This document shows, piece by piece, positions 31,301 to 41,649 of a stretch of 43,568 bases of DNA. The notes under the pieces were generated by a model, which was not told the origin of the DNA, did no database searches, and saw nothing but the letters and a program-made list of their open reading frames with translations. How positions within the stretch are numbered: the first letter of the stretch is position 1; each line of letters begins with the position of its first letter. The DNA is from Acanthaster planci. Lineage: Eukaryota > Echinodermata > Asteroidea > Valvatida > Acanthasteridae. Made by a program: the position numbers and the translations under genes. The stretch lies in contig NW_019091377.1 of assembly GCF_001949145.1 (NCBI RefSeq), positions 466,167-509,734 of the forward strand, read 5' to 3'.

Positions 31301-34053
31301 ATGGTGAAGGTAGGTTTAAACTTTCACTTGATAAAAATGTCATCAGGCCATGTTAGAAATGAATTGTGTTTCCTTTGATACTGAAATACATATGTAAGAT
31401 ACATGTAAGATGAACTTCACTAATATAAAATACAAACTGAATGGTGAATATTATGGCTTGAAATATACATGCACTGGTGAAGAGTGAGAGGACCCTCTTT
31501 TGATTCTAAAAAAGTTAAGTGGAAAAATTGTTATCAGTGGGATGATGGTTAATTTTTTTTTTCAATAAGTGATTAACAAATATTATACTATACAGTACAT
31601 GCTTAAAGCGGCTCTGTATGTTCATTGGTTGAGTGGTTAAAGACTGGCTGAATTTCGAAGCAGAGGTGTGGGGTACAAATGCACAAGAGCCAGCCACTGT
31701 CTTCAAGCAGAATGGCTTGGAACTGATATTAAAACTGTAAAAAGTACAGGAAAGTATTTTCTGATTTTCAAATAGAAAAATATATGACTTTGCAAGGTTG
31801 GGTTAGGTAACCTAACCTGTTTTTGTGTGGCCTCATCCCACGCACTAGATGGTACTTTTGTACCTTGAACTGTTGCCAGGGCAAATTTGGTGGATTTACT
31901 ATTTACATTTGAAAGGCACAACCAGAGCAATTGCTTTAAATGTCAACAGAAATTATAGGCTTTAGAAAAACAGGAAGGGTAGACCTTATTAACTTTTTGT
32001 TTTATTTTTTTCTTTATGAAGAGAAATATTCAATATCAAATGATCATCAAACTATAAACGACCACAATATCAAACTGATGCATGTTTTGGAATTATGGTC
32101 AATTAAATTGTCATTGGCAGGAGGTTTTTAGGTCTTCTAAAACTCAACCAGTGCTCTTTTCATTTTGATCGAGCCTCATCACATCTAAGGCATTTTGTTA
32201 ATTTCAATATTCGCATGTTGCAGTCATCCGGACCCGTTTCCACCTTGTGCAGTTTGCAGAATCAATTCCCATAAGAGCATTTTTGGCCCCCCCCCATATC
32301 CCACACCTAGTACCTCCGGAACTTGACATTCTTTCATTTCACCACCATGCCACAACCATAATTGCCCTGGACTCTATGGCCACGTGTATCCTCCACCAGA
32401 TAATTAGGGAGAGGTGTCTTTTAACATCCATCTGCCAAACCCCCTTTTTTAAACACAAGTGTCCGTTTAATATGCCATCAAAAAGTTCCTGTGCACCTCG
32501 GAGAGGACTGGGAAAACTAAGAGCTTAGCAAAAGGAGATGACATTTTACACTCTTTGTGAAACTTCCGAAGAAGTTTATTTGTCCATTTCTATCACAAGT
32601 AGTAAATGACACAAGGCACGTTTAATATGCTCCTCAAGTCCTTCGAGTCCGGTCGTTTGCCAGAACCTGACATATTAGCCGGTGTGCGCCGTTCATTGGG
32701 AACTGCATTATTTGTACTCTTGCAGTTGACTCCATAAGCCGTTAACCTCAAATGAACCCATTTGCTTTTTAACTGGCAACCTGAGCTTCCTCCCGTGCAG
32801 GTAGTGCTAACAGGTCTGTCCACAAGTAGATCCGCACAGAATGCATGTACATTGCATACTAGGAATAAAGCAACCTGGAGCTTTAGCAGGATGTCCACAA
32901 ACATAAATGGTTTTAGCAAGTGCATCAGGGATGCATATCCTCCAGGCTTTCTTTGCAATAAACAGTCTAACCTTGTTAATAAGAGCACCATTAATACAAG
33001 ATTCTGCTCATAACAAGGACATTTTAGGTCCCAATCTGTACTTTTTTCATTGTTTGTATTCCTGATAATACAGGGTTCCTGTTATAACAAGGTAATCTGA
33101 CAAATCCCAAGGACCTCTCATTAACAAGGTGCCATACATATACGAATCTGTGAACTTCCTATACACCTGAACTCTCAGGTCAAAATGGTAGAGTCGACTT
33201 ACAATGAACAGGCACATCCCCTGTGCAATAGACTGGATGCCTGTCCTCATATGCATATATAGAGGACAGGTATAATATCCCCAAGGTACTGAAATCATAG
33301 TTATTTCTGTACAACCTTCTCTTAGCCATGCTCTTATCAGTTTCGTGTCCTGCTGCGCAGAACACGTGAATACCTCTGTGTGCCTTCTGTGTTAAACGTC
33401 ACGATAGTGACCAAGTGGTAGCAGAACAATACATTTTAGTCATAGTTCGGCCTTCTTGAAATTGGATGTGAGGCTAATCTTCATTTTTGAATGTTGAGAG
33501 TAGCAACAGAAACAATAAAATAAAATTTCACTGCAGATCGGGTTGGGTCAGATCAGGTTGATTCGGGTCAGATTGGTTCGGGCAGCTAAGTTGGGTTGGA
33601 TGTTGCCGTTACTGGAGTAATAGACAAATCCACTGACGTTTCAATGGAGTACTCCTGATGGCCCCCATGAAGGGCGGTTAGCCTTGCGCTGGCTTTTGTA
33701 GGAGTGACTGGCACGAAACGGTGGTTTCATACAATAGCTGCCACAATGCTTACCACCATTAAAGGGGGCCACTGTAAATAACCAGTGATGGTGTTAGAAT
33801 GGTCACCTGAGTTGTCTATAGTCGTGGTAGGTGTTTTCCTCAAGTAAATCACCAGCATCATTTCTGATACTTCTGGTGGTTCTCAATTCTTTCTTTCTCA
33901 GGTGCAGTAAAGTTTGCCCAGCTCATCCGACATTACGAGACAATGGACAGCACCGTAGCTGACCTCTCCGCCCAACTCAAGGCCATATTTTTGCCCCCAT
34001 TGCCGCCCCCTGTGCCCACACAAAGCCAAGCGTCGGTAGCATCTTCCTCGTGA
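28304..34053 (+). CDS. C12orf57: Protein C10 homologue (C12orf57), three coding exons
   Basis: Exons 28304-28349, 31133-31309 and 33902-34053 join in phase 1 and phase 1 to 375 bases: 124 residues plus TGA. The protein starts MAQDTQSRLSLEDAK. It contains the hallmark segments APGN-like LTPENKTRMEE, NDMMKMMQVVFPVATQIQ, EVIQKYGFSADGEG, VKFAQLIRHYE and KAIFLPPLPPP, and ends in a serine-rich tail. Human Protein C10 is 126 residues with the same order (NDMGKMLQ, LPVATQIQ, YGFSCDGEG, LKALFLPP), so the match spans the full length. The family is small, cytosolic and without a known enzymatic activity; in humans loss affects brain development. The start has G at -3 and G at +4. Intron 1 is 2.8 kb and intron 2 is 2.6 kb, both repeat-bearing. 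Confidence 0.96.
28506..28891. mobile_element. Inverted-repeat element copy B, in C10 intron 1
   Basis: Terminal inverted repeats of 31 bp run from 28506 to 28536 and from 28861 to 28891. Both begin GTTAC(T/G)CCCCAAC and contain TAGCGTC, with a handful of mismatches. The interior matches copy A across CAGAGGTCCAGTGTGCATGT and the AAATTT(T)C end. It also holds the palindrome GTTGGGCCGGCCCAAC (about 28563-28578). ATATACAATGCCAT occurs twice (about 28650 and 28739), which makes it about 90 bp longer inside than copy A. There is no transposase, and the superfamily is unclear because the target duplication is not clean (AAAATT against AAAATC). Confidence 0.7.
29031..29320. mobile_element. Palindromic miniature element in C10 intron 1
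   Basis: A 31-base block at 29049-29079 (GGTGTTCATTACCTTTAGCA then CCCTGTTCCTT) is repeated exactly in reverse complement at 29276-29306, with about 196 bp between. The inverted repeat extends outward imperfectly (GGCTTAACGTGCCT against GGTTAAGCATGT). The interior has no coding frame. Long terminal inverted repeats and small size indicate a MITE. The target duplication is not clear. Confidence 0.8.
29345..31132. other. Remainder of C10 intron 1
   Basis: Related direct words TTGCGCCGTGTAGCGGC (29617) and TTGCGCCGCTATGCGGTGC (29881) suggest a repeat-derived segment around 29600-29950. Overlapping minus-strand frames there have no recognisable domain. A short GTACATGTAGGTGTAC stretch is at 30206. 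Nothing else is supported. Confidence 0.4.
31133..31309 (+). CDS. C12orf57: C10 coding exon 2
   Basis: The acceptor is TGCCCTCTCCAG and the donor GAAG/GTAGGT. The 177 bases carry the conserved core VLQKVLEAF, TPENKTRMEE, FPVATQIQMEVIQKYGF and DGEG. The same frame stays open upstream of the acceptor, but that upstream part does not match the family. Confidence 0.97.
31618..31745 (+). mobile_element. Degraded tRNA-derived SINE in C10 intron 2
   Basis: An A-box-like TTGGTTGAGTGGTTAAAG (about 31624-31641) is followed by a decayed B box, TGGGGTACAAATGC (31670-31683). This order and spacing match the other SINE copies, but the body similarity is low. Confidence 0.4.
31750..33901. other. Remainder of C10 intron 2
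   Basis: It includes a GGGTTGGGTCAGATC-like short repeat at 33538-33602. A 132-codon minus frame at 32593-32991 shows no recognisable domain. TAACAAGG words recur near 33011, 33087 and 33125. No gene is supported inside the intron. Confidence 0.4.
33902..34053 (+). CDS. C12orf57: C10 coding exon 3
   Basis: From the acceptor TTCTTTCTTTCTCAG it encodes AVKFAQLIRHYETMD, LSAQLKAIFLPPLPPPVP and a serine-rich end, then TGA. Confidence 0.97.
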
Positions 34054-35070
34054 TCATTACAAAGAAATCGAAAGGCAACCCTATCCTGCCGAATGACCAA
34101 AAAGGCTGTCCGCGGTTTCTGGTAGCAGCCTGTCCAAAAAATGGCTTTCCGGATCAGATTGTCAGGGTTTACCAAATTGGCATTTGAATGCCATTGAGAA
34201 ACTGGGGTGTATGTTCAGGACCACTAGCCCTTTGTAGTTTCAGTGTGGAAATTTTCACATATATCTAAGCATTCTAAGCCCTGATGAGAGCCTGCTAGGG
34301 CTCAACTTTCAGTTCCTTTGTTGACGTTGGCACTCGTCTGTTATTTTAATTTTCTGAATAACTTTTGTGCAACTCGCAGCTCCTCAAATACTTGCCAATT
34401 TATGCAAGACCACCCTTTTTAACTAGCAGGTGGAGTTTCGAATCTGGGAGGATATTGGAAATCCCAGAAAGTGCAATTTTGGGAAATATTTAGTATAGTT
34501 ACTTTGTTGCACGGGGGTCAATTGTGATTTAAAAGCATTCCCCCCTAAAAGAAACAAATTACAAAAGTTAAAACCTGAGTACTTTGAAGCATAATGTATG
34601 CAAACATATTCACAAATATGCACACTAGTGGCTTAAAATATGTGAATACATTTGTATTTAAACTTCAAAGGAAAATTATAGCAAATTTAGGATAATTAAC
34701 TGGACTCTAATTGGTATTTAATCAACTGTGAGAAGCAGTGTCCAAGTATAGTTTTTACTTCCGGTGTTCGTCGTCCCAAACGGCAAGTCTTTCTATGCAT
34801 TTTTTCAAACGTTTAAAGAACACTGCATTTCGCACTTTTTATAACTTCTCTTTGGGGCTGTTGGGTCCGGTTTGTTTTATTTTGAGATTTTCAAAATGTT
34901 TTATTGTCAAAATGAAAAACTGTTAATAGTATTCTCCGATTTCACTTGATCCAAAGTTACCACGTGGATATTGCATGTGTCCAATATACAAATGTAAACG
35001 GAGTCACCTCATCTGGAGTGAGTTTTTCCTCGTTCGTGAGTTTTGAATTAATACATGTTGTAGATTTTAC

Positions 35071-35076
35071 AATAAA
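35071..35076 (+). terminator. Candidate polyadenylation signal of the C10 gene
   Basis: AATAAA is the first canonical signal I see after the C10 stop, about 1.0 kb downstream. A 3' UTR of that size would be long for this small gene, so a non-canonical nearer signal is possible. Confidence 0.3.
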
Positions 35077-35229
35077 TCTCAAAGGTGATAATGATGTTCA
35101 GCTTTTATAGAAATGTGCAGTGTGGTGTGAAACTCCACATCAGCTCGATGTTGCCTGAGAATTGTCTGGGTAAATGAAGATAGTACAGTGAATATTGTAT
35201 TTTTCTCGTAACAGATTGTAGGCAAATTT

Positions 35230-36040
35230 GCCGTGCCAGCAGTGGTATAACTTAGGGGGAAGGGAGCAGGCCCTCCCCCGCACGAGGCCCGCCCCCTCCC
35301 GCGCAGATATTAGACAAAGGAAAAGATCTGTTGGTAGTCCGTCTTTATCAGTGTTTTAACTGTGACTGAACCCACTGAATGCCCCGTCTAGAAATTGAAT
35401 GCCCACAAGTGTCCCCCTGCAAGATGTACCCCGGTTACGCCACTCCTTTCCAGACTTTGGTCAAGTCCGATAGAGCTGTACGGTTTAACGTCTATTGTCA
35501 GTGTGTCCCGCGTATTTCTAATACGCGAGAACCCAGACATACTCAGATAGCAGATTCAGCCGTAGCCCGAGGCGTAATAGAAGCATAAAGTTAGCTCTCC
35601 CAGTAAGTGTCATCTGGAGACGTCATGATGAAGTAGAAAAATCCACCAGCCGTCGGGTCACACTTGCCACAAAAGGATGTCGACCCACGCGCACAGCTAA
35701 GATGAGCGGGTCCATTCGGAGTACAACATTATTTTGTAATCTGTCCGGCGAGGATTTCATTAGACCTTATCCTCTGAGTGCCTCGCTTGAGTCAGAGTTA
35801 AGACCCATTTAGCGTTTCCGTGGGCCACATGTCATCCTCTGAAATATTGATGGATCTGGATGTTTTCCCTTCTCTTAAAAAAGACACAGCGCGCTTTATC
35901 CTCATGTTTTTATAAGCCTTCAATCAATCAATCAATTACTTATTTACAAATGTTAACTCGTACGTGATGTCGTTATTTTTTTCATTTTATTCTTTTTTTG
36001 TGTGTCAGAGCAGCAGATTGACCCCCGCCCCCGGTCCCCT
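35230..36040. other. Intergenic stretch without a supported gene
   Basis: It contains a C-rich run (35265-35305), a (CAAT)n microsatellite at about 35920-35936, and AT-rich spacer. No reading frame has a recognisable motif. Confidence 0.4.
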
Positions 36041-36044
36041 TTTG

Positions 36045-36475
36045 AAATCACCAGCAGCGGATCTGGGGGGCCGTGGGGGCTCACGGTCCGCTTTTTTCAC
36101 CAAAAAAATTAATCAATAGAGAGAGAGGAAAAACAAGTGGGGGAAGAAAAAAAGGGGCAAAGTCAGACCCATAAATGTGACAAAGGTGTAAAAAAAATAC
36201 CTATGCTCCCGGTTTGTACCCAACCTCCCTTTTACGGCCGCGACCCCAAAGATTTTATGGCCCGCTCTAGGGCCCCAGAAGATTTTGGAATACAGGTGCT
36301 CTGTGTGGGGTGATCTGAGACAATTTTTGGCTATACTTTAGCTATTTTTTTAACAAATGCTTTGGCAAGCTATACATTTTCATTTAGGTTTTGGGAAAAG
36401 TGGAGGGGGGGGGCAACTGATATAGTATCCCCCCACGTGGAAAAGTGGGGGGGGGGACAAGGCCCCCCATTGACG
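36045..36475. repeat. G-run and C-run block with a perfect hairpin
   Basis: It starts with GCAGCGGATCTGGGGGGCCG (about 36053), a type of sequence seen at the ends of some miniature elements. Further on are a 9-G run (36405), a 6-C run (36429) and a 10-G run (36447). CCCCCCAC at 36429-36436 pairs exactly with GTGGGGGG at 36445-36452 across an 8-base loop. Another GGCCCCCC follows at 36461. It may be one decayed repeat of about 430 bp. Element identity is unproven. Confidence 0.45.
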
Positions 36476-36479
36476 CCCA

Positions 36480-38640
36480 TGATCACAAATGGTGGACACG
36501 AATTTTTAAGTATAAGACACAAAAAAATTGCCTTTCTTGCCGACTTGCGTGGTAGCTCTGTTAGAAGAGCATAATGGAGGGATCCCAATACGACGCTTTT
36601 AGAGTCGACCTGCGCACTGCCGCGTTTGAAAACGAGGCTGGAGGGCCTATGTGTCGGCTTCAATTTTTAATACGATCAGACGATTGGAAGTAAGGACTCA
36701 AAACACAAAATGCATAAAGGTATGTTAAATTCAGACTTTTCAGGCTGAAAATTTTTGTGGATGACTCGACACGTAAAGTCAAAAGAAAAAATAACGACAA
36801 TTGACCGCGAACTAACGTACTTGCGATGGTCGTGTATCTTGTGCAGTGGGCGTGGTTTAAACTGAAGTGGCGTCACACTTACGAACCGGAGACTCCATGT
36901 ATTTTGTGGACTCCGCGGGCGCGCGCGCGACGAAGTTCAACACAGAGAGCCTCGGTTTCGATGCAGATATGCGCAGACGGCGCTAATGTGAAATCCCTCT
37001 ATACGTAGATCCAACAAGCCGAGGGTTCGAGTCTACATGTAGTTTTTTTTTTTATTTGGTTGGAGGATGTTTTTATAATAGGAAAGTAAAGCCCGACGTT
37101 TACCTTAGCACTTAAGTTTCTCAGTGTCCATTTGCTGTTAACCACGACCGTATATGTTAATTACCCCTAACCTTCCTAGGAAAAAGCATACGCCCCCTCC
37201 CTGCTGTAGATGTGTTCTTGAATAGACGTCTAATATTCAGAAGTTAAAGGCTTGGTGCAGGTGCAATGCGCGGCTTAGCGTTAATTTGAACAGAAAACCC
37301 CCTCCTTAAAACGGCATTGTGTGGGACAGAACGAAGCACACGTGTACACCAATTCTTGATATCCGAGTCAATACGGGCGCGCCTCCAAGAGTTTGCAACG
37401 CGTTGGCTAATCACAATGCGCAAAATCTGTCGACCCTTTCCAAACGCGCATTGGGTCAGCAGATAGGGTCACTCGAAAGGAATTTTAATATTGAGTTGCC
37501 GATGCATGACTCTTGAATTTTCGTATTGTTGGTAGCTTTGTCGCTCTAAATAGAAGGTGAATCCTTCAATAAGATGATCTTGAATTATTTGTGGAAAGCT
37601 TGAAATCGTTTATTCAGACTAGAATGGCGCTTATAACCTTTGTGGGCCTGTTTATGTATTAAATTCATCACCTTTTAAGTTTTCTCCTCTTTGCAACATA
37701 TTCTCTCAAACTCAATCCCACGACGCGTTCACATTGCCACTCCGCTAATTATGACATACAGCATCTGCCTTTATAATCTCATTACCAAGCTGGTTTCCGC
37801 TCTCCTAGGTAAGTCATCCTGCCAACGCCATTTTCGCCTTCCCGTGAGAACAGGCCCTTCTTTGCTCCTTGTCACTCGATTTCACCACTCTTCTTCATCC
37901 GCCACCATCCGTGTAATTTTTTTATCTAACCATCCAACCACTTTTCTCTATAGTAGCTTATACCACCGTTGAATTCCCGCTGTGAAAGTCAGAGATGGAG
38001 TTCTACACAGAGCGCTAATGAGCACAGAAGTATCATTTGTGCCTATAGAAATTAGTGTACAGTTGCAAGAAAGCTGACGCGAAAGCATATTCATGTAAAG
38101 CATAACATGTGTTTGGCTTATGTCGCTGGTGAATAGTTTCGGTGCTTCTTGCATATTGAGTGCTTGGTACAAACCATGAAACGCCCCCGGTCCATGGTGT
38201 CGCCAGGATTTTTCTAGGGGGATAGCAAAGCACGTTTTCCTGGATGGTGGAAGCACTCCAGCAAGGAACTGATAAACGATTAACAGTAGATCGAAGGGGT
38301 CAATCTCGGTATTTTTTCAAGCAAATTAATTGGTGATATTCATCCCCGTGTCATCTCTTTGGCTTTTGAGTTTTCAACGTTTCCCCCTTTTTTGACATTT
38401 TCTTTGGGGAGCAGCACCCACTCTCCGTGCCCTGCCTGGGCCAAATGCCATGGAGGTACCAAGCAGGAAATGTTGCTGAGCTAATTTCTTGTTCTGAGCA
38501 AAATGAGCCACCACAAGTAAGACACTTTGCATGGCATTTTGGCTGGTAACCTATTCTTGCTAAGCATTTTTTTGTGCTTAGCAGCTTCTTGGCTCCTGAA
38601 GTCTCTTCAATGATCGAACTCTTCGTACTAATAATAAACT
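36480..38640. other. Intergenic stretch without a supported gene
   Basis: A (GC)n-like GGCGCGCGCGCGACG lies near 36919. A B-box-like GAGGGTTCGAGTCTAC near 37020 has no A box. Open frames are short and without domains. Confidence 0.4.
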
Positions 38641-38660
38641 GTACAATGTCATGTCGTCAC

Positions 38661-39414
38661 CGTTTTCACGAAGAGACACTTTGGCCCCAAATCATGAGTT
38701 TTTCAAATTTCTGTTTTTTGGCAAAATTAAATAAGCTATGCAATTCCTACAACTTGGTGTAATCATTTTCCCCAAGTCTATTGAAATCAGCCAAATCACG
38801 AGGATCTACCCGGGGCAAATTTTTAACTAAACCGCATTTTGCGTTTTCACGAAGAGGCAAATTTTCCTTCCAAATATATAGCGTTAGCATTTAAGGGCAA
38901 ATTCATGGGCAAACTCGTTTCGCCGTTTTCACGAAGAGACGAATTTTACTCTGGAAATGTACACAAAATTATAACAATTTTGCGCCTGGCACGCGCTTTA
39001 CGGCATTTTGCGTTTTCACAAATAGACAAAAATCGCATGAATTTTAGCGTTTTTACGAAGAGACGAATTTGTTTGTTTACAAAATAAACAACTTTAATTG
39101 ACTTATATAAATATTGTTCGGCGATTTTGAGGCATTTAAGATCCACTCTTTCATGTAGTAGCATTGGGAAATAAGCGTTTAAAATAGAGACCAACTTCAA
39201 ATGCGATTTAAGTTCTCGAAAAATCTTTTTCTAGTGATATCAAAAATTCGTCCTTTCATGAAAAGACCGACGACGTATTCACACATCAAGCCAAGTCATC
39301 CATTCCATCTGATTCCCATGCCATTTAGTCCACATCAGTGCCTAGTTCCGCTCAAATCCATCATACCACCTCATCTCATTTCCCACCTGTACAAAATTCG
39401 TCTTGACATGAAGA
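38661..39414. repeat. Dispersed 17-mer repeat family in both orientations
   Basis: CGTTTTCACGAAGAGAC or a close variant occurs at 38661, 38842, 38924, 39011 (CACAAATAGAC) and 39048 (TTTTTACGAAGAGAC). It is usually preceded by GCATTTTG or GAATTTTAG and followed by (G)AATTTT. The reverse-complement form (AAAATTCGTC...TTTCATGAAAAG) occurs at 39243, and a shorter inverted form at 39393. Spacing is about 82-87 bp between the middle copies, which fits a decayed tandem array of an approximately 84-bp unit, or the ends of nested elements. Confidence 0.7.
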
Positions 39415-39419
39415 TTAAA

Positions 39420-39950
39420 CTATCGATCTCCTAGTTACCTTCATTTCATGCTCCACTCATTTATCTGCTGTCCCGGCAAGTTACCACTACACTTGATTCA
39501 CCTTTTATCCGTCTTTCCCTTGTTCTTTTCTGCAATTCCTTCCTTCAATACAATTATTATATATTTTGGTTGAGTAGAAATTAATTATACATACACTACA
39601 ATAATCAGCATAATGCGTAATTAATGAGTAAGGTGTAGTGTGCGGTAAAAGCCGTTTGCGCCACTCGTGTTCAGTTCTTTGAAATTTAGATTCAAAAATA
39701 CCAAAATTTATAACAACAACCTTAGAGTCAATATTGGACAATACCAGTCAGTGTAGATCCCAAGGATTAGATGAACACCAGCACAACACGGAACATGGAG
39801 CTTCTTTGATTGTATAACAGTACTTTAGCCCCTGAATGCAATTAGTTATTCTGTTGCAGTCTCTACCTTGTAATGTTGAAGCTAATTCGGGAGTAATTGA
39901 ATGATGATAAGCAGATTCGAAATGTTTATCTTGTAATAATTATGAAAGTG
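39420..39950. other. Intergenic AT-rich spacer
   Basis: No gene or element was recognised. ATTAATTATAC and GTAATTAATG near 39578 and 39616 are loosely inverted. Confidence 0.4.
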
Positions 39951-39954
39951 TAAA

Positions 39955-40130
39955 GGGCCAGTTTGTACTTGACGCGAAAGCGAACACAAACGCGAATATG
40001 TGACGTCGGATCAAAAGTTTGTATATTCGTGCTGCGAATTCGCAAACGTTGAGCACCTCTCAACGTCGAGCGAAATTTTGCTACAAAGTTTTCGTGATGT
40101 CAAAGTCGTTGCGCTTTCACATTTGCCTGA
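39955..40130. repeat. Probable small repeat element downstream of the GPCR, with a hairpin
   Basis: GCGAAAGCGAACACAAACGCG, broken by few changes, and GCGAATTCGC-type words alternate over about 130 bp. ACGTTGAG (40046-40053) and CTCAACGT (40059-40066) form a perfect 8-bp hairpin with a 5-base loop. The ends resemble each other loosely in inverse orientation (GCGAAAGCGAA against TTGCGCTTTC). It would fall in the 3' UTR or flank of the GPCR. Confidence 0.4.
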
Positions 40131-40225
40131 ACTGTATGACCTGTCCTTAAACCACGGACTGTGAATGTAATTTTTCCCATTTCAATCAGTAAAATGTTGT
40201 AGATTTGTAGAGGTTTCAAATCTAA

Positions 40226-41644
40226 TTACGAGAACGCGTATCCAGAGTTTTGTCTGTGTCCGATCGTCTCCGACGACGGGTTGACGGTTATTTGTTCCAA
40301 GTTGATCACTGTGGGTTGTCTTTTCTGTCTCGAATCGACGGTTATCGCGCAGACACTGAAGCAAACCCGACGGCAGAATCTTGCCAACACCTTCCTGATT
40401 CCCCGTCGGAACTCCTTGTAGCGATAGGCGTATATGATAGGGTTGACGGCGGAATTGCTGAAGGCCAGTGTGTTGAGAGCTGCTTCGACTAAGGGTGAGC
40501 GAAGCAACTCCGAACCAGCCGGCCTGACGGAGTTGCGGTGGTGCATGACAAAGTTGAAGACGTAGGCGGGCAACCAACACAGGACAAAAACACCCACCAC
40601 GATGGCCGTCGTCGTGATGGCCTTCATGTCCCCAACGGAGAAAATCTTCTGCGATTTGACCACTACACTGCTTTGGCCATCTCCCTTTCGAGACGCAGAC
40701 TCAACGGACCGGCTCACCGGTGCAGCTGAAAGCGCTGCGATGCGTCGAACGTGCCGTCGAGCCGCCAGCGTGATCTTTGTGTATATGACCGCCATCGCAA
40801 AGAGCGGAACAGCAAACGTCAAAATGAACGAGAACAAGACATAGCTGAAAGGAAGCACCTGGTCGATGTAGCAGAACTCCAGTTTGCGTGCTGGTTTCCT
40901 CCAGCCCAAGTATGGCGTCAGCCCCACGCCGATAGCTAGGCACCAGGTCAGAGCAACTGCAATGGTAGTCCGACGCTGGGTCATGTGACTGTGGTACAAC
41001 AGCGGGTACATGACGGCCACGAAACGGTCGCCCGCGATGCCCAGCACGTGCAACATGGAGATTCCGCACGACACGTGCAGGAAAGACGTAATGACCAAGC
41101 AGACGTAGAAACTGGACTTCAGGCTGTCGATGAAGATGCCGAGGTAGAACACGGGTACGAGTGAGACGCCTACCAGGCAATCCGACACGGCTAGGCTCAC
41201 GACAAACATGTTGGTGGCCTTCTGTAGTACCACTGACGCGTTGGAATTACAGACGGCGAAAACAACCACACTATTCCCGGTGACAATGAAGAGCGACAGA
41301 GGCAACAATATCGCAAAGACGTACACCACGAAGAAGGTAAGATCAGGGTCGTCTTCAGTGGAACCTGACAGAGTGTGATTCTGTACAGACAGGATCTCCG
41401 AGTTCGCAGTAGATACACCGCAGGGCATAGCCCTCTCGTCAAGACGCACTGTCGTATAAACGCATTCCGTCTCCATTTCGAGGTATTCACGACTGTCGTT
41501 CCCACAATAGATGGTTTCAGAATATTTCAATCTACCAAACGGCCACGTTTGTTGCATAAGCGATATTCGTGCTGCCCCGTGCTTTGTTCTGACGTTCTGC
41601 TTCAATCCCAATTCAGTTTTAATGTACCTGAGAGAAATGAACAC
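40226..41644 (-). CDS. Rhodopsin-class (class A) GPCR, adenosine/MECA-like
   Basis: An uninterrupted frame of 472 codons contains seven membrane segments, near 103-130, 143-168, 180-208, 226-247, 266-290, 342-366 and 384-408. Class A landmarks are GNSVV (N124, 1.50), LAVSD (D154, 2.50), C182 (3.25) with C258 in loop 2 for the disulfide, DRF at 206-208 in place of DRY, W234 (4.50), P280 (5.50), CWLP at 356-359 and NPIIY at 401-405. Position 3.32 is leucine, so the amine-binding aspartate is absent. N364 at 6.55 and NPIIYAYRYKEFR recall adenosine receptors, but His 7.43 is replaced by Phe. LLYHSHMTQRR recalls melanocortin/cannabinoid receptors. The ligand is unknown. Sequons NDS (49) and NHT (89) lie before the first segment, and cysteines 424, 428 and 432 could be palmitoylated. 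The true start may be Met57 (41476; G at -3 and +4) or Met73. TTTCTCTCAG just after the first ATG looks like a splice acceptor, so residues 1-7 may be intronic. Confidence 0.95.
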   Translation of the reverse strand: MFISLRYIKTELGLKQNVRTKHGAARISLMQQTWPFGRLKYSETIYCGNDSREYLEMETECVYTTVRLDERAMPCGVSTANSEILSVQNHTLSGSTEDDPDLTFFVVYVFAILLPLSLFIVTGNSVVVFAVCNSNASVVLQKATNMFVVSLAVSDCLVGVSLVPVFYLGIFIDSLKSSFYVCLVITSFLHVSCGISMLHVLGIAGDRFVAVMYPLLYHSHMTQRRTTIAVALTWCLAIGVGLTPYLGWRKPARKLEFCYIDQVLPFSYVLFSFILTFAVPLFAMAVIYTKITLAARRHVRRIAALSAAPVSRSVESASRKGDGQSSVVVKSQKIFSVGDMKAITTTAIVVGVFVLCWLPAYVFNFVMHHRNSVRPAGSELLRSPLVEAALNTLAFSNSAVNPIIYAYRYKEFRRGIRKVLARFCRRVCFSVCAITVDSRQKRQPTVINLEQITVNPSSETIGHRQNSGYAFS

Positions 41645-41649
41645 ATCTC

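Noticed and set aside
32593-32991. 132-codon minus-strand frame inside C10 intron 2
   Set aside because: No domain, and opposite to and within an intron of a confident gene. A repeat fragment is more likely.
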